DNA of 9,144 bases, from NCBI GenBank assembly GCA_913062835.1, contig CAJXXD010000026.1:1-9144 (forward strand), read 5' to 3'. Below, in pieces: positions 1-7,494 of the stretch (position 1 is the stretch's first letter; every line of letters starts with the position of its first letter). Source of the DNA: an uncultured Gammaproteobacteria bacterium (GTDB taxonomy: Bacteria; Pseudomonadota; Gammaproteobacteria; Pseudomonadales; Litorivicinaceae). The translations under genes and the position numbers were made by a program. The notes below the pieces were generated by a model that saw only the letters and a program-made list of their open reading frames with translations, ran no database searches and was not told the DNA's origin.

Positions 1-1
1 G

Positions 2-202
2 TTAAAAACAGCGCGCAGTCAATGGTTGACCTCACGCGAATCGCTGAAACGCCAAGCGACTGATTTTTTGCGAGCCGAGCAGAAGACACTCATTACCGAA
101 GATGAGTTTGACGCCCAGCGCGCTCGACTGACGGCACTCGATCGACAGATTGATCGACTCAATGCACGCCTTAAGCAACGGGAATCGAAGACCCATGAGT
201 AG
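2..202 (+). CDS. ubiJ: UbiJ, ubiquinone biosynthesis accessory factor, C-terminal part (partial at window start)
   Basis: An open frame enters from the window edge and ends at TAG 200-202, giving 66 residues with no start inside the window. The visible part is highly charged and helical. It has a heptad-like tail (residues such as FDAQRARLTALDRQIDRLNA) of the kind that ends UbiJ, which carries an SCP2 lipid-binding domain followed by a C-terminal coiled coil. UbiJ belongs to the cytosolic complex that carries out the late ring modifications of aerobic ubiquinone synthesis. Identification rests mainly on context: the frame overlaps the ubiB start by 8 nt, and ubiE-ubiJ-ubiB is the standard gammaproteobacterial order. 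The SCP2 domain lies outside the window, so it could be another short coiled-coil protein, but the position makes that unlikely. Confidence 0.7.
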   Translation, partial: LKTARSQWLTSRESLKRQATDFLRAEQKTLITEDEFDAQRARLTALDRQIDRLNARLKQRESKTHE

Positions 203-1814
203 CACGTTTCGTCTGTTAAAAATCGTACGGGTTCTATTCGCCGAACGCATTGATGAATTTCTGCCTCAGCCGAAGCGAGGCCCACTCCGCGCACTTAGCT
301 GGATCATTCCAAAGGTACGCATGCGTCGTTCTCGTGGGGAGCGACTCCGAGACGCACTCCAAGCCTTGGGGCCTGTGTTCGTCAAATTCGGGCAGATGTT
401 ATCCACGCGCCGAGACCTCTTACCCCCGGATATCGCGGCCGCATTGGCGGAGTTGCAAGACCGCGTAAAGCCTTTCCCGGGCGCCGTGGCACGCGAGATC
501 GTGGAGAAGGACCTCGAAGCCTCTGTCGAGGACATCTTTAGTGAGTTCGCCTCTGAGCCCATGGCCTCGGCATCTGTTGCCCAAGTCCATGCGGCCCAAC
601 TGAAAACAGGCGAAGAAGTCATTGTTAAAGTGATCCGGCCTGGCATTGCCAAGGTGATTGAAGAAGATCTGAAGCTGATGATGACACTCGCAAAGTTTGT
701 GGAAAAAAACTTTGTAGATGGCAAACGGCTGAAATTGGTGCAAGTCGTCTCCGACTATCGCGTGACCATCCTAGATGAGCTTGATCTCATGCGCGAGGCA
801 GCCAATACCGCGCTGATTCGTCGCAATTTCGAGAATTCACCCATCTGCTACGTACCCCAGATTTATTGGGATTACACCCGTCGCAACACGATGGTTGAAG
901 AGCGCATTTACGGGGTCCCGATTTCCCAAATCCATGTGTTCAAAGAAAAACAGGTCAATATGGAAAAATTGGCAGAACGGGGTGTCGAAATCTTCTTCAC
1001 CCAAGTGTTTGACCATAGTTTTTTCCACGCTGACATGCACCCGGGCAACGTATTTGTCGACATTAATGATCCAGAGAACCCGATCTACAAAGCGATTGAT
1101 TTTGGCATCGTTGGGACCTTGGATCCTGAATCCCAAGCCTACCTTGCGCAAAACCTGATCGCATTTTTCGACCGCGATTACCGCGCGGTGGCTGAACTGC
1201 ATGTCGAATCCGGTTGGGTGCCCAAAACCACCAATGTTGGGGAATTTGAGAGTGCAATTCGCACCGTATGCGAGCCAATCTTCCAAAAGCCACTGGGTGA
1301 GATCAGCTTCGGCGTCCTCTTGATCCGTCTCTTTGAAGTAGCCAGACGTTTCCAGATGGAAGTCCAACCGCAATTGGTTTTGTTGCAAAAAACGCTCCTA
1401 AACATCGAAGGGTTGGGCCGCGAGCTGTACCCCGAACTGGACTTATGGAAAACCGGAAAACCTTTTTTGGAGCGCTGGGTCAAAGAGCGCCTAGGGCCCA
1501 AAGGCATCTTGGAGTACACCAAACGCAATGGGTCTCGCTGGGTTGTGCAGTTCCCCAAATTAACCAACAGCCTTCTTGAAGCACCGGAACGGATGAGTCG
1601 ACTCGAGTCCCTACAGCTCCACCAGACCGAAGCCTTAGTGGATCTGGCCAAGGAAGCGAAACGGCAACGACGCGGGCGACACGTGGCCAGCCTAATAGGA
1701 ATCGTCGGCTTAGGCATTGCAGGGTTCGCTTTGAGCGGACAATCCGCATGGATGACCCAACATTGGCCGCTATTTGTGGGCATACTGTCACTGGTATTAC
1801 TGATTAGGCGGTAG
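195..1814 (+). CDS. ubiB: UbiB, atypical protein kinase-like (ABC1/ADCK/UbiB) ubiquinone biosynthesis protein
   Basis: The product is 539 residues, close to the 546 of E. coli UbiB. It contains the family signatures in order: the KxGQ motif (K64-F-G-Q67) in the N-terminal extension, the alanine-rich loop ASASVAQ (124-130) replacing the kinase P-loop, the invariant lysine K145, an ExD motif at E195-D197, the catalytic-loop-like HADMHPGN (278-285), and DFG at 302-304. The C-terminus has two hydrophobic segments (about 498-514 and 524-537), matching the inner-membrane hairpin of the family. UbiB is an ATPase needed for ubiquinone synthesis, probably by making membrane-bound precursors accessible to the Ubi complex. 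The start at 195 (MSSTFRLL) was chosen over an in-frame ATG at 150 because the extra 15 residues lie within ubiJ and do not look like UbiB. No strong ribosome-binding site is seen, so coupling to ubiJ translation is likely. Confidence 0.97.
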   Translation: MSSTFRLLKIVRVLFAERIDEFLPQPKRGPLRALSWIIPKVRMRRSRGERLRDALQALGPVFVKFGQMLSTRRDLLPPDIAAALAELQDRVKPFPGAVAREIVEKDLEASVEDIFSEFASEPMASASVAQVHAAQLKTGEEVIVKVIRPGIAKVIEEDLKLMMTLAKFVEKNFVDGKRLKLVQVVSDYRVTILDELDLMREAANTALIRRNFENSPICYVPQIYWDYTRRNTMVEERIYGVPISQIHVFKEKQVNMEKLAERGVEIFFTQVFDHSFFHADMHPGNVFVDINDPENPIYKAIDFGIVGTLDPESQAYLAQNLIAFFDRDYRAVAELHVESGWVPKTTNVGEFESAIRTVCEPIFQKPLGEISFGVLLIRLFEVARRFQMEVQPQLVLLQKTLLNIEGLGRELYPELDLWKTGKPFLERWVKERLGPKGILEYTKRNGSRWVVQFPKLTNSLLEAPERMSRLESLQLHQTEALVDLAKEAKRQRRGRHVASLIGIVGLGIAGFALSGQSAWMTQHWPLFVGILSLVLLIRR

Positions 1815-1817
1815 CAG

Positions 1818-2231
1818 ATGCAGATCATGGACGACACGCAACGAGACGCACTGTTAGATCAAGTAGCCTTTGACGAGAAGGGTTTAATCGCAGCCGTTGC
1901 CCAAGATCATGCGTCTGGCTCGGTATTGATGTTGGCTTGGATGAATCGTGATGCGCTCGATGAGACCTTGAAAACGGGTCAAGCCGTCTACTACTCACGT
2001 TCTCGCCAGCAGTTGTGGCGAAAAGGTGAGTCGTCAGGCCAAACCCAAAAGGTCCTCGATGTGTCTCTCGATTGCGACCGAGATGCCGTCCTATTGTCTG
2101 TGGCACAAGAAGGTGTGGCCTGTCATACCGGTCGCCTCAGTTGTTTTTCTTGGGGTATTCAGGGTGACACCTGGGCCCCAACTGCATCGGTAGTGACTCC
2201 ACCGGATGCGCTTTATGGAGACAAAAAATGA
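1818..2231 (+). CDS. hisI: Phosphoribosyl-AMP cyclohydrolase (HisI)
   Basis: This 137-residue protein opens the adenine ring of phosphoribosyl-AMP, the third step of histidine synthesis. It carries the family's metal sites: the D85-C-D87-R-D89 magnesium motif and the zinc cysteines C86, C102 and C109 ([10 protein letters not shown] region). The substrate-binding [14 protein letters not shown] stretch is at about 58-71. It is the stand-alone HisI form, not the fused HisIE enzyme of enterobacteria, and the HisE activity is encoded by the next gene, whose start overlaps its stop (ATGA). It begins only 3 nt after the ubiB stop. A second possible ATG lies 9 nt downstream at 1827, and neither has a strong Shine-Dalgarno site, so the exact start is uncertain by three codons. 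Confidence 0.97.
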   Translation: MQIMDDTQRDALLDQVAFDEKGLIAAVAQDHASGSVLMLAWMNRDALDETLKTGQAVYYSRSRQQLWRKGESSGQTQKVLDVSLDCDRDAVLLSVAQEGVACHTGRLSCFSWGIQGDTWAPTASVVTPPDALYGDKK

Positions 2232-2563
2232 CCGTACTGGATGTACTCGAAGATATGTTGGCCGAACGGCGATTTGGCGATCCCGAAAAGTCATACGTGG
2301 CGAAGTTGCATCACAAAGGCCTTGACCACATCTTGAAGAAAGTGGGCGAGGAATCCACCGAAGTCGTGATGGCGGCAAAGGATGCAGCGCGGTCTGAAAA
2401 TAACGAGGACGTGATTCATGAAGTCGCAGACCTTTGGTTTCACACGCTGGTGCTGCTATCCCACCTTGAGGAACCGCCGTCGGCCGTTTTAGCGGAGCTC
2501 GAGCGGCGTATGGGCGTGAGTGGCTTGGTTGAGAAAGCCAACCGGGAGGAATCCAATGACTGA
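2228..2563 (+). CDS. hisE: Phosphoribosyl-ATP pyrophosphatase (HisE)
   Basis: The 111-residue product hydrolyses phosphoribosyl-ATP to phosphoribosyl-AMP and pyrophosphate, step two of histidine synthesis, supplying the substrate of HisI. It is an all-helical MazG-superfamily protein. The metal-binding pattern is visible as E41-E42-x-x-E45 (in [14 protein letters not shown]) and E65-x-x-D68 (in IHEVADLW). The start overlaps the hisI stop by 4 nt and is preceded by GGAGA at 2217-2221, so the two consecutive activities are translationally coupled. The rest of the histidine operon (hisBHAF) is not in the window. Confidence 0.96.
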   Translation: MTVLDVLEDMLAERRFGDPEKSYVAKLHHKGLDHILKKVGEESTEVVMAAKDAARSENNEDVIHEVADLWFHTLVLLSHLEEPPSAVLAELERRMGVSGLVEKANREESND

Positions 2564-2894
2564 TTGTTTGTTTTGTCGCATCCGCGACGGGGAAGTCCCG
2601 GCTGAGATCATTTACAAAGACGACGATTGCATTGCGTTTAAAGACATTCATCCTAAAGCGCCAGTGCATTTCTTAGTGATCCCACGCCGTCACATTGAGA
2701 ATTTATTCGACGTAGCCGAGTCCGATGTCGAGCTTTTGGGACGCATCCAGCTGGCGATCCCCCAAATTGCCAAGTCACAAGGACTGGATTCGGGCTTTAG
2801 AACAGTGTTGAATACAGGGCCCGGCGGGTATCAGGAGGTGTACCACATGCACTACCATGTACTCGGCGGTGGGCAATTCACCGGTTTTAACTGA
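2556..2894 (+). CDS. HIT-family purine nucleotide phosphoramidase (HinT-like)
   Basis: The 112-residue protein has the histidine triad H97-x-H99-x-H101 in the motif [10 protein letters not shown], plus a zinc-site pattern of C4-x-x-C7 near the start and H46. Conserved positions such as [19 protein letters not shown] match the HinT branch (E. coli HinT is 119 residues). Family members are homodimers that hydrolyse adenosine 5'-phosphoramidates and acyl- or lysyl-adenylates; the physiological substrate is unsettled. The start at 2556 was chosen because GGGAGGA at 2544-2550 precedes it and MTDCLFCRI is the usual N-terminus. An in-frame ATG at 2520 lies inside hisE and lacks a good site. It overlaps the end of hisE by 8 nt, so the gene is part of the his-tat transcript. 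The name hinT would fit but is not proven. Confidence 0.95.
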   Translation: MTDCLFCRIRDGEVPAEIIYKDDDCIAFKDIHPKAPVHFLVIPRRHIENLFDVAESDVELLGRIQLAIPQIAKSQGLDSGFRTVLNTGPGGYQEVYHMHYHVLGGGQFTGFN

Positions 2895-2921
2895 CAGATA
2901 ACGACAATATAGGAGCCCACA

Positions 2922-3185
2922 ATGGGAATTGGTGGTATCAGTATTTGGCAGCTTTTGATCGTTTTGGCGATCGTCATCATGATTTTTGGAACGAAAAAGC
3001 TGAAGACCCTGGGGTCGGACCTCGGGAGTGCCGTGAAAGGATTCCGCCAGTCAGTCACTGACAAGACGGAAGATAAAGGCGCTGAAGAGACGGTACAGAA
3101 GTCAGAGGCCGTAGAAGAAGAGGCTGCTGCTTCAACAGCGGACGCGGCAACGGCCGAAAAAACCGAAGCTAAAGAGAAAGTCTAA
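2922..3185 (+). CDS. tatA: TatA, pore-forming subunit of the twin-arginine translocase
   Basis: An 87-residue protein (E. coli TatA has 89) with one N-terminal membrane helix (about 6-21, [16 protein letters not shown]). It is followed by the diagnostic F22-G23 hinge and the [12 protein letters not shown] amphipathic helix, then a low-complexity acidic, alanine-rich tail from about residue 47. TatA oligomerises in the inner membrane to let folded proteins with RR signal peptides cross. AGGAG at 2911-2915 is a good Shine-Dalgarno site 6 nt before the ATG. The 27-nt gap before it is the largest inside this gene run, but no clear promoter or terminator is visible there. The WQLL and FGTKKL sequences favour TatA over TatE; it is the only TatA-type gene here. 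Confidence 0.97.
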   Translation: MGIGGISIWQLLIVLAIVIMIFGTKKLKTLGSDLGSAVKGFRQSVTDKTEDKGAEETVQKSEAVEEEAAASTADAATAEKTEAKEKV

Positions 3186-3488
3186 GTGTTTGACATTGGT
3201 GCAACCGAGTTACTCTTGGTTGCCATCATTGGGTTGGTTGTGGTCGGCCCCGAGCGGCTGCCGCGACTGGCACGGACCATCGGTCTGTGGGTGAAACGTG
3301 CCCGCGGCCAGGTTGCGTCTATTCAACGAGATATTAATCGTGAACTTGAGCTCGAAGATCTTAAAAAGCAACTCGAAGCCAAGGGCGGCGGGTTAAAGCT
3401 TGAAGACATCACCGGGGAAGACCCGCTTGGGATGAAATCCGACTCGAAGCCCACTAAAACAGCGGAATCCTCCAGTAAAGACACATGA
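3186..3488 (+). CDS. tatB: TatB, twin-arginine translocase receptor subunit
   Basis: A 100-residue protein with the TatB N-terminus MFDIGATELLLVAIIGLVVVGPERLP: one membrane helix (about 6-20), a conserved E8, and the G21-P22 hinge followed by an amphipathic helix (about 23-50). TatB forms the substrate receptor with TatC. The start is GTG, directly abutting the tatA stop at 3183-3185 with no intergenic base. The upstream sequence is only weakly Shine-Dalgarno-like, so expression probably depends on ribosomes finishing tatA, which would suit the lower TatB level usual for the complex. The charged C-terminal tail is short compared with the 171-residue E. coli protein, but tail length varies widely in the family. 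Confidence 0.96.
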   Translation: MFDIGATELLLVAIIGLVVVGPERLPRLARTIGLWVKRARGQVASIQRDINRELELEDLKKQLEAKGGGLKLEDITGEDPLGMKSDSKPTKTAESSSKDT

Positions 3489-4492
3489 GCGGCGCGAACT
3501 TCACCGACCAACCCCTGATCGCTCACTTAATCGAGCTTCGTGATCGCACCATTCGTGTGCTAATTGCCGTGTTGCTCTTTTTCCTGTGCTTTATTGCGTT
3601 TGCCAATGATTTATATGCCTACCTAGCCGCACCGCTGCAATCGTTGCTGCCCGATGGTTCTTCAATGATCGCGACTCAAGTGGCCTCGCCATTCTTGGCG
3701 CCTTTTAAATTGGCGCTGTACTTGAGTGTCTATTGTGCAGCCCCGGTGATTTTGTATCAGTTGTGGGGCTTTATCGCGCCCGGGCTGTATCAGAACGAAA
3801 AGAAAATCGCAGCGCCCTTATTAGTCTCGAGCATCATCTTGTTCTACGCAGGCATGGCCTTCGCTTATTTCGTGGTCTTCCCCTTAGTATTTGGGTTCTT
3901 TACGACCGTCGGGCCCACAGGCGTCACGGTCATGACAGACATCGATGCCTATCTGAGTTTTGTACTGAAGCTGTTTTTAGCCTTCGGATTGGCGTTTGAG
4001 ATTCCGATCGCCACTATGTTGCTGATCAAAGCGGGCGTGGCCTCGATTGAGACTCTGAAAACCAAGCGTCCCTATGTATTTATCGGATGTTTCGTCGTCG
4101 GCATGTTGGTCACTCCTCCAGACATGATCAGTCAAACCCTGTTGGCCGTCCCCATGTGGTTGTTGTTCGAGGCGGGATTGATCGGTGCGAGATTCCTCGG
4201 AGGTCCGAGTAAAAAAGCGGATGATTCAGATACAGCGTCCGAGGAAATGAATTCGGATCATGAGGCCGACAGTGAGCCGTCAGATCCTACACCGCGACTC
4301 ACCGACGACCGGATCCCCTCAGAAGAGCAAGATCCCAATGAAATCGATGAGTTTGATCTTTACGCGCCTGTACCGCCGGATGAAAACGATTCACCGATCA
4401 GCGAAACGCAATCGTCAGGATCGACGCCATTGGATCTCGACGAAGATGCGCAAGCACCTAATCGCGACGTGGGACCGAAGAAGCCGGATTAA
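3485..4492 (+). CDS. tatC: TatC, multispanning twin-arginine translocase subunit, with long acidic C-terminal tail
   Basis: The 335-residue protein contains the TatC hallmarks. These are the cytoplasmic N-terminal motif H14-L-I-E-L-R19, several hydrophobic segments consistent with six membrane helices ending near residue 237, the signal-peptide-binding F171-E172 pair, and TPPDMISQ at 210-217. TatC recognises the twin-arginine signal peptide at the inner membrane. The start overlaps the tatB stop (ATGA, 3485-3488). The protein is about 75 residues longer than E. coli TatC (258). Residues 241-335 form a hydrophilic extension with 29 Asp/Glu in 95 residues, rich in Ser and Pro and with no recognisable domain. 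It is predicted to be disordered and cytoplasmic. The stop shares TTAA with the convergent gene pip. Confidence 0.97.
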   Translation: MSGANFTDQPLIAHLIELRDRTIRVLIAVLLFFLCFIAFANDLYAYLAAPLQSLLPDGSSMIATQVASPFLAPFKLALYLSVYCAAPVILYQLWGFIAPGLYQNEKKIAAPLLVSSIILFYAGMAFAYFVVFPLVFGFFTTVGPTGVTVMTDIDAYLSFVLKLFLAFGLAFEIPIATMLLIKAGVASIETLKTKRPYVFIGCFVVGMLVTPPDMISQTLLAVPMWLLFEAGLIGARFLGGPSKKADDSDTASEEMNSDHEADSEPSDPTPRLTDDRIPSEEQDPNEIDEFDLYAPVPPDENDSPISETQSSGSTPLDLDEDAQAPNRDVGPKKPD

Positions 4493-5451
4493 TAGCCGTA
4501 CAGTGCGGCCATCTGACGATTGGCTGCGCACAACGCCTCAGCCATTCCCGGCGTAAAAGCACTGTGTCCTCCAGTGGAGGGCGTCACCAACTGCAATCTG
4601 GGCCATGCGGCTTTCAATCGGTCGGCATTGGAGACCTGACAGACATGATCGCAGGCGCCGTGCACCAAGATGCCCGGCACACCCTCGAGATCAGCCGCTT
4701 GCCTCACCACCGCATCGGCCTCAAGAAAACAACGATGATGGATGTAGTGGTGCTCGATTTGTGCCATCGCCAGGGACTCTGAGAGCCCACCTTCGGTCTT
4801 CCCACCGACTGTTTCATCGCAAATCGCCACTCGATATTCCCAAAGATTCCAAGCCCTAGCCGCTCGGTTTTTGGTAAAACTGTCGTCACTGTGAAGCAAC
4901 TGATCGTAACCAGACAAGATCGAGGTCAAACTGTCATCGGACAGGTCTCTAAGGGGCGCCAAGAAATCACGCCATGCTGTTGGATACAAGACCCCTGCTC
5001 CTCCACCATACAACCAATGAAGCTCGGACTCCGTGGCCAGAAACGCGCCTCGCAGCACCAGACCCAACACCTGGTCTGGGTGGCGAGCGGCATATAGGAC
5101 GGACAAGGTGGCACCCCATGAACCGCCAAACAGGATAAATCGTTTAAAGCCGAGTTCGTCCGCCAATTGCTGGATGTCTTCTAACAGTAATTCGGTGGTA
5201 TTGGCTTCAAGCGCACCAGAGGGCCGAGATCGGCCCGCTCCGCGTTGGTCAAAGGCCATGACGTGGAACACGCTTAAATCGAAAAAGCGATGCATTAGTG
5301 GCGATAGACCTGCGCCCGGTCCGCCATGAAGGCAAATGACTGGCAACCCCGAGGGATTGCCATACATTTCATAATAGAGATCAAACGCCAGATCGGCGGT
5401 TTTGATATGACCGGTTTGATAAGCCGGTTGAGCCGGATAGATCCTGTGCAT
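4489..5451 (-). CDS. pip: Proline iminopeptidase (alpha/beta-hydrolase, peptidase family S33)
   Basis: The 320-residue enzyme removes N-terminal proline from peptides. The alpha/beta-hydrolase core shows the oxyanion-hole motif HGGPG (42-46), DQRGAGRS (68-75), and the nucleophile elbow GGSWG with S111. D268 (HGACDHVC) and H296 (GGHSAF) complete the triad. E205 (WNLWEYR) and E233 (AQIEHHY) match the acidic residues that bind the substrate amino group in the Serratia enzyme. No signal peptide is visible, so it is probably cytoplasmic. It lies 29 nt behind typA on the same strand and may be co-transcribed with it. Just upstream of its ATG is an AAGGGGG sequence that could serve as a ribosome-binding site but lies within a small hairpin. 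The cap region is typical of the monomeric prolyl aminopeptidase group, so the family assignment is firm. Confidence 0.93.
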   Translation of the reverse strand: MHRIYPAQPAYQTGHIKTADLAFDLYYEMYGNPSGLPVICLHGGPGAGLSPLMHRFFDLSVFHVMAFDQRGAGRSRPSGALEANTTELLLEDIQQLADELGFKRFILFGGSWGATLSVLYAARHPDQVLGLVLRGAFLATESELHWLYGGGAGVLYPTAWRDFLAPLRDLSDDSLTSILSGYDQLLHSDDSFTKNRAARAWNLWEYRVAICDETVGGKTEGGLSESLAMAQIEHHYIHHRCFLEADAVVRQAADLEGVPGILVHGACDHVCQVSNADRLKAAWPRLQLVTPSTGGHSAFTPGMAEALCAANRQMAALYGY

Positions 5452-5453
5452 TG

Positions 5454-5470
5454 CGCCCCCTTATGGGGCG
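5454..5470 (-). promoter_or_regulatory. Small hairpin between typA and pip covering the likely pip ribosome-binding site
   Basis: CGCCCC at 5454-5459 is complementary to GGGGCG at 5465-5470, with a 5-nt loop. On the minus strand this falls 3-19 nt upstream of the pip ATG, and the purine-rich AAGGGGG that would act as a Shine-Dalgarno site is partly inside the stem. There is no T-run after it, so it is not a typical intrinsic terminator. A role in lowering or coupling pip translation is inference only. Confidence 0.4.
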
Positions 5471-5480
5471 GCACGCACTC

Positions 5481-7304
5481 CTAGCCCGCCGCCTTTGACC
5501 GGCCCGCACGCTTGCGATCGGCCTCTTTCAACAATTTTTTACGCAAGCGGATGTGATTTGGCGTCACTTCCACCAGCTCATCATCATCGATGAATTCCAA
5601 AGCGGACTCAAGGGTCACTCGAACCGGCGGCGTCAAAATCAAGTTCTCATCGGTACCGGCAGCTCGAATGTTAGTCAGCTGCTTGCCTTTGACGGGGTTC
5701 ACCGGCAAATCGTTGTCACGCGAGTGAATACCCAAAATCATCCCTTCGTAGACATCGACACCCGCACCGACCATCAGTTTCCCGCGATCTTGGAGGTTGT
5801 ATAACGAGTAGGCTGTGGTTGTCCCATCGATCATGGAGACCAAAACACCATTGATCCTATTGCCCAGTTCACCCTGTTTCACTGGGCCGTAATGATCAAA
5901 TACGCTACTCATGATGCCAGTGCCCGAGGTCATGGTCAGAAATGCGGAGCGGAATCCAATCAGACCGCGCGCTGCGATGATGTATTCCAGACGGATTCGA
6001 CCTTGACCGTCTGGGGCCATGTTTTTCATGTCGCCTTTGCGCATGCCCATGGCTTCCATCACAGGGCCTTGGTGCTGCTCCTCAATGTCAATCACGACAA
6101 ATTCGAAAGGTTCCTCGCGGACCCCATCGACTTCACGGACGATCACTTCAGGCCGCGACACGCCCAGCTCGAAGCCTTCGCGTCGCATCGATTCGATCAA
6201 GACTGAGAGATGCAGTTCACCGCGTCCGGATACTTTGAACTTATCAGGCGAGTCACCTGGCTCAACGCGTAAGGCTACATTGTGGATCAGTTCACGCTCA
6301 AGCCGTTCTTTGATGTTTCGAGAAGTGACGAACTTTCCGTCCTTACCGGCAAACGGGCTGTCGTTGACTTGGAAAGTCATGCTGACGGTGGGTTCATCGA
6401 CAGACAAAGGCGGCAACGCCTCAGGGGCATCAACGGCACAGAGTGTATCGGAGATCGAAAGTGGATCGATCCCGGTGATACACACAATGTCACCCGCTGT
6501 GGCTTCTTGGGTCTCGATTCGCTCAAGACCCATGTACCCGAGAATTTGTAAGATCTTCCCATTGCGACTCTTGCCATCGGCACCGATCACCGTGACTTGC
6601 TGATTTCGCTTAATAACACCACGACGGATGCGTCCGACGCCGATGACCCCTTGGAAGCTGTTGTAGTCTAGGGCTGAAATTTGTAATTGAAGCGGACCTT
6701 CCAAGTCGACTTCAGGCACCGGACAATGATCAACGATCGCTTGTAGAATCGGCTCCATGCTCTCTTGCAGCGCATCGGGCTCAGAGCCAGAGAGTCCGTT
6801 GATAGCCGAGCAATACACGACCGGGAAATCCAACTGCTCATCGGTTGCGCCGAGCTGATCAAAGAGGTCAAACACCTTATCAATCGCACCGTGCGGATCC
6901 GCACCCACCTTGTCGACTTTATTGACGATTACAATCGGCCGCAGCCCCTGCGCAAACGCTTTTTGGGTCACGAATCGGGTTTGAGGCATAGGGCCTTCGG
7001 CCGCATCGACCACCAATAACACCGCATCCACCATCGATAACACACGCTCTACTTCACCACCGAAGTCTGCGTGGCCCGGAGTATCCACCACGTTGATCCG
7101 GTAATCGTTCCAGGTCAGGCCTGTGTTTTTAGCCAGAATGGTAATGCCGCGCTCTTTTTCCTGATCGTTAGAGTCCATCACGCGTTCGTTCAAGATTTCT
7201 TTTCGATCCAGCGTCCCTGACGCAGCGAGCAGCTTGTCTACAAGGGTCGTTTTGCCATGGTCGACGTGGGCGATAATGGCGACGTTTCGTATCCGTTCAA
7301 TCAT
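5481..7304 (-). CDS. typA: TypA/BipA, ribosome-binding translational GTPase
   Basis: The product is 607 residues, the same length as E. coli BipA. It has all GTPase motifs: G1 AHVDHGKT (12-19), G2 RGIT (52-55), G3 DTPGH (74-78), G4 NKVD (128-131) and G5 around S166-A167. EF-G-like domains follow, and then the BipA-specific C-terminal part (the [13 protein letters not shown] region). TypA binds the 70S ribosome and helps 50S assembly and stress or low-temperature growth. The start at 7304 was chosen because [20 protein letters not shown] is the conserved N-terminus and GGAGG sits 5 nt upstream (7310-7314). An in-frame ATG at 7391 would add 29 unrelated residues. The gene is divergent from glnA, the arrangement also found in E. 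coli, and precedes pip. Confidence 0.98.
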   Translation of the reverse strand: MIERIRNVAIIAHVDHGKTTLVDKLLAASGTLDRKEILNERVMDSNDQEKERGITILAKNTGLTWNDYRINVVDTPGHADFGGEVERVLSMVDAVLLVVDAAEGPMPQTRFVTQKAFAQGLRPIVIVNKVDKVGADPHGAIDKVFDLFDQLGATDEQLDFPVVYCSAINGLSGSEPDALQESMEPILQAIVDHCPVPEVDLEGPLQLQISALDYNSFQGVIGVGRIRRGVIKRNQQVTVIGADGKSRNGKILQILGYMGLERIETQEATAGDIVCITGIDPLSISDTLCAVDAPEALPPLSVDEPTVSMTFQVNDSPFAGKDGKFVTSRNIKERLERELIHNVALRVEPGDSPDKFKVSGRGELHLSVLIESMRREGFELGVSRPEVIVREVDGVREEPFEFVVIDIEEQHQGPVMEAMGMRKGDMKNMAPDGQGRIRLEYIIAARGLIGFRSAFLTMTSGTGIMSSVFDHYGPVKQGELGNRINGVLVSMIDGTTTAYSLYNLQDRGKLMVGAGVDVYEGMILGIHSRDNDLPVNPVKGKQLTNIRAAGTDENLILTPPVRVTLESALEFIDDDELVEVTPNHIRLRKKLLKEADRKRAGRSKAAG

Positions 7305-7325
7305 AGTTTCCTCCGAGCGCGCGGG

Positions 7326-7331
7326 AGTATA
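7326..7331 (-). promoter_or_regulatory. Possible -10 element of a typA promoter
   Basis: On the minus strand this reads TATACT, five of six matches to the sigma-70 -10 consensus, about 22 nt upstream of the typA ATG. It would give a leader of roughly 15 nt that just includes the GGAGG ribosome-binding site. No good -35 hexamer stands at 16-18 nt spacing, so the assignment is tentative. Confidence 0.35.
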
Positions 7332-7383
7332 CCGGGAACTCCATGACAGCAGTGCGTTTTTTTCCCATAACACACAGACCGGG

Positions 7384-7400
7384 CGCACCATTTTGGTGAT
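7384..7400. promoter_or_regulatory. NtrC (NRI) binding site, distal enhancer element of glnA
   Basis: CGCACC-N5-GGTGAT matches the NtrC palindrome TGCACC-N5-GGTGCA in its central GCACC/GGTG positions. Its centre (7392) lies about 129 bp upstream of the predicted glnA transcription start. It is spaced exactly 32 bp centre to centre from the second site, the same spacing as the two strong NtrC sites of the E. coli glnA enhancer. Phosphorylated NtrC would bind under nitrogen limitation. Confidence 0.7.
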
Positions 7401-7415
7401 CTATCTTGGTGCGCA

Positions 7416-7432
7416 TGCACAATATGGGTGCA
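7416..7432. promoter_or_regulatory. NtrC (NRI) binding site, proximal enhancer element of glnA
   Basis: TGCACA-N5-GGTGCA differs from the NtrC consensus palindrome at one position. The centre (7424) is about 97 bp upstream of the predicted sigma-54 start, a usual enhancer distance. Further GGTG half-sites at 7408-7411 and 7437-7440 flank it and could be weaker sites. Confidence 0.8.
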
Positions 7433-7494
7433 TATTGGTGTGATCTTCAGGCACAATGATCGAGCAAATGCATACAACATAAGCCTTGCAAAAG

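Noticed and set aside
150..194. Upstream in-frame ATG extending UbiB by 15 residues
   Set aside because: The extension lies wholly in ubiJ and does not resemble UbiB. The ATG at 195 gives the conserved N-terminus and normal length.
420..1837. Minus-strand open frames opposite ubiB (152, 183 and 219 residues)
   Set aside because: They have no plausible protein features and no ribosome-binding sites, and they lie opposite a well-conserved coding gene.
3062..3185. Possible frameshift or recombination in the Glu/Ala-rich tail of TatA
   Set aside because: Charged low-complexity tails are normal in TatA, and the frame runs cleanly to a stop that abuts tatB.
5553..7019. Several plus-strand open frames antisense to typA
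   Set aside because: Each is the mirror of a strongly conserved typA segment, has no ribosome-binding site, and has no recognisable protein signature.
7305..7391. Upstream start extending TypA by 29 residues
   Set aside because: It would run through the putative -10 element and past a strong GGAGG site that serves the conserved MIERIRN start.
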